Assembly (NCBI RefSeq): GCF_020382885.2
Contig: NC_058511.1
Span: 64,501-128,500 of the forward strand
Source of the DNA: Scatophagus argus
Lineage: Eukaryota; Chordata; Actinopteri; Scatophagidae
Length of the DNA: 64,000 bases
Direction of reading: 5' to 3'
In this document: positions 15,401-27,912 of the stretch, piece after piece
Numbering within the stretch: the first letter of the stretch is position 1
How the letters are laid out: the number at the start of each line of letters is the position of its first letter
Translations under genes and position numbers: made by a program
The notes under the pieces: model-generated
Databases searched by the model: none
What the model saw: only the letters and a program-made list of their open reading frames with translations
Told to the model about the DNA's origin: nothing

Positions 15401-17974
15401 TGTCCATCCTCGTCCACGATCACGGCTCTGAAGTCCTCAGTGAAGAGCTGGTCGTTGGTCCTCAGGTACAGTCTGAAGTGCCTGCAAACAAATACACACT
15501 TGATACCTTCTGGAGACTTGGTGGGTCACCAAACTGTATAAAAGGTGAATTCTGACCTCTGCAGGGCGTCGAAGCTGAGCAACTTCTCTACATGAGTCTG
15601 AGTCTGGACATCACGGCGGCGGACAGAGTGAGTCTGCAGGCTGGAGAGCGGCAGCACGTCGAAGTCCTCCAGCATCGATCTGAGAGACACTGTGGAGGGA
15701 ATAAAACTTGCTGTGATTGGTCACTGACAGAGTCATAAACTCCTGCTGTGATTCACTCAGAGACTTGATGTAACTCCTATCTTCTATTTACTAACTCATG
15801 AATTAGACAAAAGTCATTTATACTTCACATTTTATTGATCACGTTTAAAGTTGGTTCTGGCCGGAGCTACGCAACTGACTGCTTGCATTTATTATTCTTT
15901 TTTATCTGAGTTTACTTCCTCTTATGTTATGAAGTCTTCTGATTAGAATTTATTTGTCCTTATGGTCTGCTGTCCTTTTATTCTTTTTATTTTGATTCAT
16001 TTAGACTGACCATTTTGTCGCTTAAACTTCCTTTGAACTTTTCCTGGTTTTAATTTTGTCTTACCGAGTATTGAGCTTCTGCTTTGAATTGACTCACCAT
16101 GGGCCTGTTTAAGAAAGCAGGTTTAATGAAAACTCTGAGTAAGTTAAGCCTGAAATGAGGGAAACTCTGGGTTAATCATTTCAGTGAGAAAGGTAACTCA
16201 AACCTGAGACAAAGGAGTAACTCAAGCCCATTTCAGAAAGAAGGTAACTTATACTTGGAGTAAGTTACCACAGTAACTTAGTCTGTGCACCTAACCTGGT
16301 CTGGAGCAGGTTTTCTTCAATAAACCCAGAGTTTCTGTCCGTCTCCTCGCCTTTAGAGAGTCAAACGGTTGCTTCATTTCCTCATTCATTCATTCAGTCA
16401 TGTTTCAGTGGAGAACAACCAAGTAATTATTATTAAAATGGCAGGTCCTGTTATTGAGGATCCTGTAGATGAGGAGGCTCCTTTAGTTCACAGGGAGCTG
16501 TTGCAGTTATGTCGGAAGAGGATTTTGAGGCCCACACTGGATTGTTAGTCTTGTCCTGATGACTCCTTAGCTGAGCGGCACCATTTTTCTTCACAATCAA
16601 GCAGATTATGAGATTATGATCATCATAATCTCATATATACATAATACCTCCCATACCTGCCAGAGGTGAAAGTGAAAGTGACATATTTTGTCATTGGAGG
16701 GAACTCACTCCAATGAAATTCGTGCTCTGCATTTAACCCACCCAAGTGACGTGCACACACACACAGCAAACCCGGGGCAGTGGGCGACCGCGTGCAGCGC
16801 CCGGGGAGCAGTGGGGGTTAGGTACCTTGCTCAAGGGTACCTCAGCCATGGACACCGGTACGGGGAATCGAACCAGCGATCCACCGGTTACGGGTCCGAC
16901 ACCCTAACCGCTGATCCACGACTGCCCCTCAAGGTGGTCCTCTACCTGTTTTCCAGGCCTTTGCCCTACTTATGTTGACTGAATACAAGTCAAACGTTAC
17001 TTTCCTCAGCTCCAATTAATGAAACAGGACAGAAGAGGACATCGTGTTGAAGCTGCTGCACACTGAAATAACCGCTGAATGATGTTTACTTTGTTTAACG
17101 TGTCAGATGTTATCACAGTGAGATACAACCATAAGCCTCTTACACTGCAGCCTAACCTGACTGAATTATGTTTTTATATTTAGCTGCTTCCATGTTCTTT
17201 CCTGTATGAGAATTACTTTCAGGTTCAGTCATTTCATCAGTTTTCACCTGTGATATTTTAACAGTGATGAAACTAAACTTGTGCTGTGACTCCAGCAGCA
17301 GTTTTTCCTGCCAACTTTCTGTCCTGCTGCCAAAGATGTTCTCATTGTCGGCATGTGCCTGCAGAAGACTTGTAGTCCTGCAGACCACAAACAGGAGGCC
17401 TCTGATTTTCATCTGCCGTTGCCATGGTGAATCGTAGTATTGGGGCTCCATTCGTGATGGCTTTTTATAGTCGTGCTGATTAACTCAGAGTCAACCTGCT
17501 CAGAGCTGAATGAACTAACTCAGATCAGCTGCTCTGAAAATGGAAACTCAGAATAAATCATCTCAGAGTTCACAGTTTAAATCAGAGTTTGAACCTCCAT
17601 CTTGTGTGTATGTAAAAAATATATATATACTCCCAATAAAAGTTGATTGTTCCTCTTCTTCTTCTTCTTCTAAACGGGCTCCAGGTGTCCTCAAATTTTA
17701 GGAGCACCCCTGTTCAGCGCTAACTTTACAATTTCTGATCTTTCTTTTCAGTTTTGTATGTTTCTGATGGATCTGAACTGCTTGACTGGCAAGTGAAGCG
17801 AAGTGAGGCTTGTTGCTGGAGCTAATGTCAAACCGGACCTTTAAATCAATGAACAGGATTAAAAACATGTGTCAAACACTTACTGTAGTGCTCCTCCTCT
17901 GTGTTTGCGGGCGGAGAAATGGCGGCTTCCGTTAAAACGATAAAAACAGTGAAGAAAGTGACTTTTTGCCGCAT
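9429..17974 (-). CDS. adam17: ADAM17 (TACE), membrane metalloprotease sheddase
   Basis: ADAM17 sheds TNF, EGFR ligands and other ectodomains at the cell surface. Eighteen coding exons give 847 residues in one frame; human ADAM17 has 824. From 5' to 3' they are 17974-17884, 15689-15557, 15481-15348, 15262-15174, 15092-14909, 14640-14510, 14435-14349, 14259-14149, 13955-13811, 13722-13631, 13493-13341, 13254-13055, 12745-12642, 12565-12431, 12137-12007, 11931-11764, 10728-10672 and 9827-9429. In order the protein shows a signal peptide ([17 protein letters not shown]), a prodomain with cysteine switch PSVCGYL, a furin site RGKR, zinc site [11 protein letters not shown] with Met-turn YVMYPIAV, a disintegrin segment [15 protein letters not shown], a cysteine-rich membrane-proximal domain, a juxtamembrane helix ([11 protein letters not shown]), a transmembrane helix and a cytoplasmic tail ending DSKETQC. 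All key residues are present. Teleosts carry two adam17 paralogues; which one this is cannot be told here. Confidence 0.96.
10003..10050 (-). repeat. SINE head fragment
   Basis: Read on the reverse strand, an A-box-like GGCCTAGAGGTTGGAGAAGC motif matches the head of the neighbouring SINEs, but the body is missing. It lies in the last adam17 intron. Confidence 0.5.
10120..10310 (+). repeat. SINE body and tail, 5'-truncated
   Basis: Forward-orientation body with CCTTGAGCAAGGCACT, CTGCTCCCCAGG and a tail ending TACTGACAATAAG. It lacks a tRNA-like head. It abuts an oppositely oriented copy tail to tail. Confidence 0.65.
10313..10633 (-). repeat. tRNA-derived SINE, reverse orientation
   Basis: The reverse strand has an A-box-like GGCCTAGGGGTTGG near 10622-10609, B box GGTTCGATTC near 10580, the conserved body (CCTTGAGCAAGGCAC, CTCCCCGGGCGC), and an AT-rich tail ending at AAAGCTGATTC near 10320. 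It is nearly complete and sits in the last adam17 intron. Confidence 0.75.
11155..11316 (-). mobile_element. 162-bp short insertion with hammerhead-like core, degenerate copy
   Basis: An insertion in an adam17 intron, flanked by the 8-bp direct repeat CATACCAG at 11147-11154 and 11317-11324. On the reverse strand it shares TCATCCAGGTCATG, GAGAGGTGAAACGTCTTC and GTCCAGTTGC, in the same order, with the 165-bp insertion at 58861-59025. An internal inverted repeat spans 11157-11267, with ends CCGTTAGGCA and TGCCTAACGG. The catalytic-core-like stretch is less perfect than in the other copy (CTGAAGGA instead of CTGATGA). Direct repeats suggest retroposition; no coding capacity. Confidence 0.6.
16101..17600 (+). 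mobile_element. PIF/Harbinger-type DNA transposon remnant
   Basis: This lies in adam17 intron 1. The left end (GGGCCTGTTTAAGAAAGCAG, then AACTCTGAGT and GGGAAACTCTG motifs) is mirrored at the right by CTCAGAGTT and GGAAACTCAG-type sequence ending near GAACCTCCAT. A + strand frame from 16440 reads [17 protein letters not shown] and then a diverged [10 protein letters not shown]. This matches my recollection of the N-terminus of fish Harbinger transposases and is followed by a stop. A SINE interrupts the element at about 16680-16927. Most of the transposase is missing, so the copy cannot move by itself. The right boundary is approximate. Confidence 0.6.
16680..16927 (-). repeat. tRNA-derived SINE inserted in the Harbinger remnant
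   Basis: The reverse strand starts GGGGCAGTCGTGGATCAGCG (tRNA-like A-box area), with B box CTGGTTCGATTCC near 16877, then ACCTTGAGCAAGGTACC-like body and CTCCCCGGGCGC, ending in a GTGAAA-rich tail near 16680. It belongs to the same superfamily as the copies near 5.5 and 10.5 kb but has a different head and tail. The surrounding Harbinger sequence resumes on both sides, so the SINE is the younger insertion. Confidence 0.8.
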
Positions 17975-20150
17975 GATTGATTGGACTGTTGGATTGTTAA
18001 GCCACACTATGGACAGAATGGAAAAAGGTCGTCGCTGCTTGTTTCAGTTCAAAGTCGCGACGCATCAGATTTAAAACTTTATCGACAGTTTAGACAGAAA
18101 TTTGAATTTAAAAACACACTTCCGAGAGAAATTAAGTCAGCCAACGTCTTTGTTGTGTTTTTGAAAAAGGCATGAAAACGCGTTTAACTCCGCAAAACCA
18201 GGAAGACGCGCAGCGTCCGAGTCAAGTTAGCTGAAACCACGTCAGGTGGGGCAGAAGGAAATTTTGGTGCCTTCACAATAAAGGCGTCTCGTTCAGTGAC
18301 TGCAGCAATAACGAACTGGATTTGAAATTTGATAAAGTAATCACATTTGAAGACAAAAGTAAACAAAGTAAACCGTGATTTAAAAAAATAACAAAGTAAT
18401 TAATTATATATTCAGGAATACAGACACTGATACATTTCAACATAAATATAAATATAAATGCTTTATTTTGAAAACCTGTTATCGGGCCGTGTTGTTTTTG
18501 TCGCGAATTTGACTGGTGAGTTAAACACGCTGGAATCCGAAGATTTCCTGAACCAAAAATTTAAACTATGACATCTTATGTGATGTTTACAGCGTTTTCT
18601 CTTAAATAATTGGAAGTTACTCAACAAGCGTATAGAGATAAGATGAAAGTAAAACATATCCTGTCGTCCATCTTGTGTAAGAGAAAAACAGAGAGAGACA
18701 TCTGGCAGGTCTATTTATAACATCTGATCTCATCCAAATCCGCTTTCACTACCAGAGATATACAGCTGGAAAAACTATAAAACACTGATGATGAATAGAT
18801 CACAAGAATCTGTTAACTGTCCACCAGGAAATCAATGTATCGGGAATGTTGCAACCACAGCCACTGGAAACTGATTATTAAACATCAGAACACACACACA
18901 CACACACACACACACATAAAAGAAATTTTACATAAAATTAGACATTACATTCACACTGCTGGTAAACATTTCTGATATATGTGTAGTATGTGTAATGTGA
19001 AATATTAGGCTACTATAGATATTAAAGCTATTATAAGGATATTAAGGATTAAAGAATTTCCCTTCGGGGATAAATAAAGGAATTCTGATTCTGATTCTAT
19101 GATCAGAACACGAGGATTCGGCTCAGGGACGTGAAATAAATCAAGACTCATAGACCAGAAGTTCTGCAGTGCAAAGGTACCATGTATTCAAAAAATAACA
19201 AAGTAAATTAAATACAACATAGCATTACGGCCATGGAAAAGAAATATATCTAAACACAAAATTATAACAAAAATAATCCCACTATTTACAAAATGTGACA
19301 GCTGTTTTAGCGTTTCTGAGATTTTAATTTGTTAAGTTAGGTTTTTAGGTGCACCTTTTTTCAATTTTTATTCCTTTCCAACTATTAACTTACCCCATCA
19401 AGCTAAATAAACACAAATAAACGAAATAAGCTCAATCATTTAAGACCTCAATAAATGTGTGTGTGAAGGGATGATTCTGGCAAGTGTCTTCATGTGTCCT
19501 AGCGCTGGGACGTGGACAAGGAGTTGTTCAAGCCTTAGCAGTTGGTAGCCGTTTCCTCCAGACTTGGCTCCTGGTTAGTTATCGTTTGGGTAGCTCACCA
19601 TCTTGAACTCTCTCCAATCCAGGTAGCTCATACGGCTCGCAACCATCAACAGATCGTTCGGATTTGTTTCAGGTAATTCATCTGCCGCCGCTCCGCTCTC
19701 AACAGTAGCGTCTCGCTAATGTTGATTGATTAAAGTTTGGCCGCACCTGCATCACTTGCGCCAGTAAATCACATGATCCTTTCGATAATGTGTAATTCAA
19801 ATTAGCATTTTCTTCATTACTAATTATCGCATTTACCACTTATATTTATCTTTTTAATACAGAGTTAGTATTTCTATTAATTATCTTATGTGTTATTTAT
19901 TTTAGAGCACTGGGTTACATACGCTAACTAAGTAAATTTACTCAGGTGCTGTATCTATTCTGTGTGTGCGTGTGTAAAAGTGGAACATGGTGCAGTTCAT
20001 ATTTCGGACTGTGGGGGCAGCAGTGTGCCGCAGAGCTCCTGAAATGAGAGAAGAAGTAAACCTTAACAAAACCTCGCTGTCGCAGGTCATCGGACAGTCT
20101 TCAGTCAAAGTTTGAAATCAACCGTTTAAAACTGTCGTTTTTAAGTGAAA
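17975..20150. other. Head-to-head intergenic region between adam17 and taf1b
   Basis: The two genes start divergently about 2.2 kb apart, so both promoters must lie here. A CA microsatellite is at about 18891-18916 and a LINE-type 3' tail at about 19030-19100. The stretch 19100-19900 is unclassified AT-rich DNA with a more GC-balanced part around 19480-19780. No coding exon was recognised. Confidence 0.5.
19030..19100 (+). repeat. LINE-type 3' tail with ATTCTG repeats
   Basis: The sequence AAGAATTTCCCTTCGGGGAT, then AATAAAGGAATTCTGATTCTGATTCT, is the typical fish non-LTR 3' end with an ATTCTG repeat tail. Confidence 0.65.
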
Positions 20151-23100
20151 ATGGACGACGAGCATACGGTAATTTATACTACACATCTTGGTCACCCTGG
20201 TAACGGCGGTAGCCGCCATTACGTGTTGGTTAATAACGTGTTAGCTTGTCAGCGCACCAAACTCCATGTCAGAATTTGTCGAGACTGGCAAAGACACGTT
20301 AAAAATGACATTTAACACAGTGTGGGATATTCAGAGACAAACTTTGCGAGTTCGCACCACCCAGTTTAACAGTCCGTACATGTTGGTGCTGTGTGTGTGT
20401 TCAGGACGGCTACAGGGAGCCCTGTGCTCAGTGTTCAGCGGTGGACTGGGGAGTTTCAGACGAGGGTCGTTTCTACTGCAGATCCTGTCACAACGCTATT
20501 GAGGTAAGAGCTGATCTGAGGCACGCTGCTACAGAAAACACCTGGTTGATTCGTTGGTTCCAGTTTCCTGAAGCAGCTGTTTAAAGTTTAGCTGAGAGTT
20601 TAACTCGAGATCGTCAGGAAGTCGGTTCCACCTGTGTGCAGTATCGCAGGTGGAAGCAGCTTCAGCCTGTCTGGTTCCATCTCGCGGTTCTGTGAAGGTT
20701 CCTGCTGGGTTTGTCGTCTTCAGAGAGATCAGAAATGTTGCCTGAGTTTCTCTGCTCTCAGTCTGTTCAGACCTGGTGTTAAAATCTGTTCACAATGATC
20801 CACTCGTCATTTTTTCACACAAAGAAAGAAATTGATCTCTAACTTACAAGAATTTGTCATAGACAACGTTTCACAAAGTTCATGAAGTTTCTTCTCATTC
20901 AGCAACACCTGCTGCTTGCCTGAGCAGACATACTCGCCCTGTTTTTTTTTCCACTTGATTCATCAGACTGCAGTTCTGCTGTTGTCAGCAGGTGGCAGCA
21001 TGGCCTTCCTGTTCCAGGTTATATGGGCTTTTGTTTGTTTCCTTCTGTGTGTGCTCAGAGAACCAGAGAGGTGGTGGACTCCACCTTCACTCCTGGCTCC
21101 AGCAGGGTCTCCACCATCAGTAAAGGAACCAGAAGCAAGCGTACCGGTTGGTGCTCCTACGTCCCTCAGCTGGCTTTGTGTCTCGGTTTGTTTCAGATCA
21201 ACCTGCTGGCTGTAAATATGCAAAACAGAGAGAAAACCTGAGCAGATTTGTTTCTTTGCCAGCAGCAGATCTTTAGCTTCTGTTGGCTTTGGCTTCTGTT
21301 AGCTTCAGAAAACAAATCAGCAGTTAAAATAATTAATTGATTTTTCAACATTCTCTGTTGTTTTATATCACAGTAAACTGAGTATTTTAGACGTCACATT
21401 AAAGCACATTTTTATTTGTAAAATGACTCCTTGCAGCCCCAAGTCTGCATTTTAGAACAAAGCAGCAGCTTTAAATCTGAGGGGTGTTAACAAAACATCT
21501 GCTTGGTGTTTTCAGAGCGAGGTCGTCAGTGGATGATCTGTGAGGGATTCCAGTTCATCCTGAGAAACCAGGCCAACGCTCTGCTCAAACTGGGAGTCAG
21601 TCCACACTTTAAGGTCTGTTTTTCTGCCCGTTCATCACACCTGAGGCTGGAGGTTAGGCAGTCCTGACGAGATGCTCGTCTCGTTTCAGGACAAGGTCTT
21701 GTGTCAGTTGTGGAGAGTCTACCTGCAGAAGAGTCGACAGGCCTACACCCACAACCCAGTCAGGAGCTCGCACTTTAGAGTGGTGAGTATGCAGAGTACA
21801 CATATGTACTGTAAAAAGCCCCTTTAGTGGTGCAGAAAGTTCAGTTGCAGCTTCCTTTAGTTTAGCTTAGTCTTATTTTTCACAAACTGCTTGATCCAAA
21901 CAATGAACGCAATCAGACAAAGTACACAGACGCAGTGCAGAACTTAGCAGAGGGTCTCAGTCTCTGATGTTTAAAGTTAAAGATGTAAAATGAAACATTT
22001 CCACATAAAACTAATGACTCGACTTTTGTTCATGTGTTATTGAGTCATGTTCTCACGCTTGTCTGTCTGCCTGCCTGTCTCAGAGAGATCCACACTCGGA
22101 CTCGGACAGTGCATCCAACTTGTCAGGCGTCTCAGACAGTGAGACGGATGGAGAGACGAACCTGTCCAGTAGGGATGGACCAAACGCAGGTGAAGTCAGT
22201 ACGTGCGTGTGGGTGTGTGTGATCATTTAAACGGTTTTCTGTGTTTGATTGGACTGTATTTACCAGGTGTGCTCCTTGTCCTCCACAGGGAGCTCCAGTG
22301 ATTGGTCGCCGTGTTCAGGCTCAGTGGACGCGGTTAGCTACCTGTCGGCTCAGCTAAGACGAAGCCGCAGCCTGATGACCATGAGGAAGACTCTGGCTCT
22401 GATCCACCTGGCTCTTATCTGGAGCCATGAGGCGCTGACGCTAAGTGACCTGCTCAGGTGACAGTACACCTGGATGGTCCAGGTTCAAACATTAGATGAA
22501 ATGACGCCACTGAAAACCCTCCACTGTGGGTCCCAGAAAGTCCTGGAACGGCTGTTTGATGTGTTTGGTTTCAGGTTAGTGAATGAAGGTCACGTCCCAT
22601 ATGTGAACGCATACGAGGAACTTCCTGATGAGATGAAGCTAGAGGGCAAAGATGCACTCATCTTCAGAGTTGAGGTTGGAAATCCATCACCTCCCAATAC
22701 TGTAGTCAATACTGAAATCAGTCATATGTGAATCAAGTACCCCGAACACATACAGATTTTATCGTGTCCATTAAAGGCAGTAAGTGGATTTTTTGTTGTC
22801 CACAGAGTGTCCCGTCCCACCATGCTGTGCATCAGGAGGCGGAGACTCTGCTACACTTCCTGCAGCTTCCTGCTTTTCCTCCAATCAGCCGCCAGAGTCT
22901 GCTGCACCCGGCGTTGCTCAGCCTGCGATACCTGTCAGACGCCAACCTTCCCGGTAACAGCCTGGTCGCAGTACTGCTTGGTCATTTGCTGTTTTACACT
23001 GGGTTAAACATGATGATGGTGACGTACTGCCTTTTGTGCGTTTCTTCTTCTCTTGCTTTGTTCCCAGATGACCTCCACCTTTGGGTCTGCAGGCTGATGG

Positions 23101-24895
23101 AGCACGCTGGTATGGAGGATCAAACGCTCCACACCGCCAACAGCCTGTCTCGTCCCGGCCTGCCTCTCTATGACGTCCAGACCGCCGCTCTCATTGTTGT
23201 CACCATGAAGCTGCTGTTCGGCCTGGAGGACCACATAGAGTGGTGAGCCGAGCGTCGCCAAGGAAATACGACAAAGTTTTCACATTTCTCAGGATATAGC
23301 CAAACTGTGCTAAGAGTCACTTTCTTTTGTCTTCCAGGGATTTATCCAATCAAACGGGTGACCAGGACCACTCAGGTGAGTTCAGATCATCTTGTTTTTA
23401 TCTGTGGGTTCCCTCAGAGATTTGTCAGTCAGTTTGAACACTTTGTTTTGGCTGCTTGGAGTCCAGTTTTTCCATTTCCTGTGATGACACAGACTGTGAC
23501 CTGACAGGAGACCTGTTTAACCTGAGGAGGTGGTACAGGCTGCTGCAGGCTGCGCTGATCAGAGGTCAGCAGAGGAGAGACCAACATGTTGCCAGGTCAG
23601 AGTCTGACCAGTTCACTGAGCTTGCTCGAAGTTTGTGAAACTGTCCTGTTCAGCAGTTTTTCTTGTTTCTCTGGCCCCACAGGAAACAGTGGAAAGCCAA
23701 CAAACCTCTGGTCCCCAGCAGGACGAAGAAATGTGTCGTGATGAAAAAGAGAAGTACGAACCCTCCTCTTTTTTTTTTGTCTTATTTCAGTTTTGGAATT
23801 ACAGCTCCCATGATGCTTTTGGGGGGCAGGTTAAAAAGGATGCATAATGACTGACTGACTGTGATTTCAGTCTGGATCTGTTTGCATGTAGTCAAAGTGC
23901 ACTGCTAGCAGCTGTTAGCAGCTCCTGCTAGCAGTGTAGCCTTGGATGTAGTCAGTCAGAAGAAGAAGAAAAATCAGCTTCTTCTTCTGACTGACTGTAC
24001 ATCCAAATCCAGTCAGTCACTGGAGTACTGCAATGCTGAAGGAAATTCAAAAAGGTTGTGAAGACTCTGACACTGTGGATCTCTTTGTCTGAAAGTCAGT
24101 GGAAGAAGTGTCGCTGTAGATTTTGACATCTTGTCAGAATCTTCAGGTTTTGTCTGTTAACTCCAAGCCACGTGAGCTTGAGCCTTGGTTTTGGTGCTTG
24201 ATGGTTTATGTTTTAAAAGATGGAGGTCCTATGCTGAAAGCGAAGCAGCTGCTGTGTTTGTGTGTGCAGGAATTGCAGAGCAGCTGCAGATCTGCTTTGA
24301 GAAGCTGTCGTCCTGCCCAGCAGGTGTCGAGCGAGTTCATCCATCCAGCTTCACGTTCTGTTGGGGGGATGAGGACAGAGCAGACGGTCCCAGTCTGCAC
24401 CAGAAGAAGCTGGATGGGGTTGTGTGCCTCAAAGACGGAGGCCTGACCCCCCGTACCTCCTCATACTGGCACCCAGCACTCAGAGCCTGCAAGCCACGGT
24501 AGGTCGCCCCTGATCAATAGACTGCTGAACCTCAAAGAATGTCTGAAAAGGTTAAAACGGTGTCATGTCAACAAGCACAAAAATCTGTTTTCAGCCAAAA
24601 AGTGTCCGAGATCAGTGAACTGCACATAACTCAGCCTTTCAGCTCCTCCAGGTGAAGAGACTAATTTTTTCTTCTTTCTTTCTTCTTTCTCTACAGGAGG
24701 TGCAGGAGTCATTACTCAGAGGTGGAGGCGACGCTGCCGCGGTCCTTCGTCTGGCTGCTGCAGCTCTTCTGCTTCCTGCTGGACGTGAAGCCGGCGTACC
24801 TCTATGAGGAGGTGCTGAGGGTGGAGAGACGCGTGTTCAGCAGCAGAACGCCCAGCAGGAGGAGGACCAGGACCAGGGCAGACCAGGATGTGTGA
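20151..24895 (+). CDS. taf1b: TAF1B, TFIIB-like subunit of RNA polymerase I factor SL1
   Basis: TAF1B is the TFIIB/Rrn7-like subunit of SL1/TIF-IB and recruits Pol I to rDNA promoters in the nucleolus. Fifteen exons give 577 residues in one frame (human 588): 20151-20168, 20405-20503, 21059-21146, 21516-21613, 21690-21782, 22084-22189, 22289-22457, 22575-22674, 22806-22953, 23068-23242, 23338-23375, 23493-23595, 23683-23753, 24270-24498 and 24697-24895. The zinc ribbon is seen near the N-terminus as CAQC (residues about 13-16) and CRSC. CEGFQFILRNQANAL, ALTLSDLLR, YDVQTAALIVVTMKLLFGL and FNLRRWYRLLQ follow the human protein through the cyclin-like folds. The 18-bp first exon encodes only MDDEHT, so the start depends on the splice at 20168 (GTAATT donor). 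Confidence 0.93.
23942..24006. repeat. Long inverted repeat (hairpin) in a taf1b intron
   Basis: GTCAGTCAGAAGAAGAAG is followed after a 9-base loop by its exact complement CTTCTTCTTCTGACTGAC. The arms extend outward through TTGGATGTA and TACATCCAA with a small bulge. The repeat lies in the 516-bp intron between 23753 and 24270. Confidence 0.85.
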
Positions 24896-27461
24896 AGTGT
24901 GTAAAGTCATTCAGACTGTGGACATACAAATGTCATCTGGAATATTTAAGAGTCAAAATGAATCATTTTATCTTTTGATTTATTTTTTTTAATTTCTTCT
25001 TTGAATTTGGGACAGAAACGTTGGAAGACACCACAGTTAATTCATTATCCAACTGCCTCAAGCTGGTGGAAGGTAGACAGAAATATTCAATCCTGTGGGT
25101 CTGACGGTAGTGATTAATGATTTCAGCACTGAAAACATCCTGATGTGATTTGGAAAAGAAAAGTTTGATTGATGAGCTCCACACAGAACTAAGACACCAG
25201 AGCTCAGAAGTGTGACGATGACAATAATTTCAGCTTTACATTGACTCCTAATCATGAACATGAAGGTGGCAAGTTTGGATCACTGATCGAGTTTGGTGTG
25301 ACAGGAAGTCTATGGAAAAACCACTGACAAAATACTCACAATCGACTGTTGTTTATGGCTGAATGAAATGGGCAAAATAAACAGAGCTGACAGTCAGCCA
25401 GTTCAGTTACTTTACAAATACAGAGTTTATAAAATCTGATTGTTCTGAGTTAAAGTCCAGCAGTTCACACAGTGAACTAAAGCCATCAGTCCACTAATCA
25501 GTAACAGATCAGCTCTACTGATGTTTTCAGTGATTTCTCCTTTAAAAACGTGCTTGATGTGAAGCTTTGCTGCTTTTCCTCTGAGTGGTATGAATCCTCT
25601 GAATGTGTTTGTGATCATGTTGAGCTTTGGACTGTTGGTTGGACTGAACAAACTCTGTGAAGGAGTCGCTTTGGAACCACATTTCTCACTATTTTCACCA
25701 GTTTGACAAAGCAAACAATCAGCAGATGAATCAGAGTGAACAGAATCATCAGCTGCAGTCAAAATGAGCTCCTGCAGGAGTCACAGTCAGCTGATCTCAA
25801 ATCAGGCAGGACAACATTTTACTGCACTCACTATTACTTACTGCAGTATTTTAAGGACAATTTCCTGCTTATATACTTTTACTTTTCGCTTTCAGTACTG
25901 GGCTGATGCTTCTAACCGTGTAGTATTTGTATTTTTACTGCAGTATGTGGATGCTGGTGAAATGTGCAGGAGACCATTTGTACCTGTGGACACTAAAATA
26001 ATCTGTCTGGATGCTGGGATCAACCAGCAACATGTGAACGCGTCACCAAGCTGAGGTGACACCAGGTAACACTGCTCTCCGTAGTATCGCCATAGCAACA
26101 TGCCCAACGCTCTGAAGTTACTTAGCAACAGCTGCAGCACGTAACAGAGGGACCAACATGGCAGCTTGTGTGGAGCTGAATGGTGAAGATCACACCTGAG
26201 TCTGCCTTTATTTTCTCACCTTTAAATGAGACTAAAATCCAGTTGGTGAGTTGAAGAGGAGGTGAAGTCTCAGAGACCAACGAGGCGTTCTGATAAGATG
26301 AAAACTGTTCAATCTCTTCTCCTCTTAGTCCCATCCAGAACCTCCAGGTGGTGGTGAACAGGTGTGTCTTGTACAGAGTCCATTAGAGAAACAGATTGTT
26401 GATGGGGCTTCATCAGGCATCAGATTCACAGTGTGAGACAACATGTGAAACTAATGAGACACTTAACACACTGAAACACCCAAATGTCTCTCATCACAGC
26501 AGAATTAGTCATTATTAATCAATAAAAATTATTAATAAAGGAAATAACTGGTATTATTAACCTGTCCACATCCAACAAGTCACCACTGAAGTCCTCAAAA
26601 CCCTGCGCCTGTGTGTGTGCTGAGTCAACGTATGTCAACGTATGCTAAGCCCTGCCCCCATAGCATACAAACAGGAAGCTGAAAAACACCAACCCACAGG
26701 TCTGAATATTCAGTATTCACATACTTTACTGCAGTAAGGGTACTCATACCACACTGTGAGAGCACATACTTTATGTTACATAAGTATAAAAAGTACCGTT
26801 ATCAGAAAGTACTCAGAGTACAGTGCAGCGTGTACCTGTAGGATCTGCTGTGATGTTCATCATCTTCCTCAGGGTTTTAATCTGGACACAGACTGAAGCT
26901 GACAGACTGATGGAGTGCAGTAAAAATACTTCTCATTTGGTAACTTCTGGTTCAGTGAAAGGCAAAACTAATTCGCACCCACAAACTGAGCAGGTCGTGA
27001 TGGGACGATGGTGGGCCCCCTACAAAGGCCTGTTTCCCGTTTGCGTCTGACAGGAAGTGGTCATTCGACAGTGCGGGGCCTCTGTGAGGTCAGCAGACAC
27101 GTTTCCTCAAAGACAAGAAGGTGAACTTCTGACAAAAAAGCGACAGGAAGTGAGACGACAGGTTTCTCGGTTTGAAATGGAAACAACATGAGAAAACGTA
27201 AGACGACGACTCAACACGTGAAGTATGTTTGTACAAAGTTTTAAGTTCAACGTGTGTGTGTGTGTGGTTTGGAGGAATTTGTGGAAAAGGCTAAATTTTT
27301 TTGATGACACGTTAGTTGTCAACAGGAAGTGTTTGACAGCTGGTCTGCAATCGGCTGTGTGTGTGGAGAGAAATATTAATGAAAGGTTATGAAGATGACA
27401 GGAAGGAGCTTCAGTTAGTTTAAATCATCAGATGTGAGAAGAAGAGAGAGAGGACAGACAT
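24896..27461. other. taf1b 3' flank and AT-rich intergenic DNA
   Basis: No gene or named repeat is recognised in about 2.5 kb. The stretch next to 24896 is probably taf1b 3' UTR. Confidence 0.4.
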
Positions 27462-27912
27462 GTCTGTAAATTCTAACAAGTTGAGTTTACTTAAAGAAAT
27501 TTAGGAAACCGATTACCTTGGGAAAAAGTAAGTAAACGCACTTAATTGTGTGAAGCTGTGTGAAATTATTATATTTAAGTGAGCTTTACTTGTTTTTGAA
27601 GTTGTAAGAACTTAATATATCTCAGTACAATTAAATTCAAATCAAGTTGTTGCAACTCAAATACTCTGTCACATTAACTTAATATATTCTGCCAAACAAG
27701 CGGACATCACTTGAAATTTGTAATATACTTCACTTGAGGCATCTTATTGGACTTCAATAAAGTTGACTCAGAGATAAGTCACATTAACTTAATATCATTA
27801 AAACTGGATTATTACATAGAACTGTACTTGTACTTACACCTTCAAAGCAGCAAAATCTAAGTCAGCTTTTTAACAACTTTGATATATTCAACATTTGTTG
27901 CAGAAGCACACA

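Noticed and set aside
19100-19900. Candidate unclassified mobile element between adam17 and taf1b.
   Set aside because: No terminal repeats, flanking duplication or coding remnant could be found.
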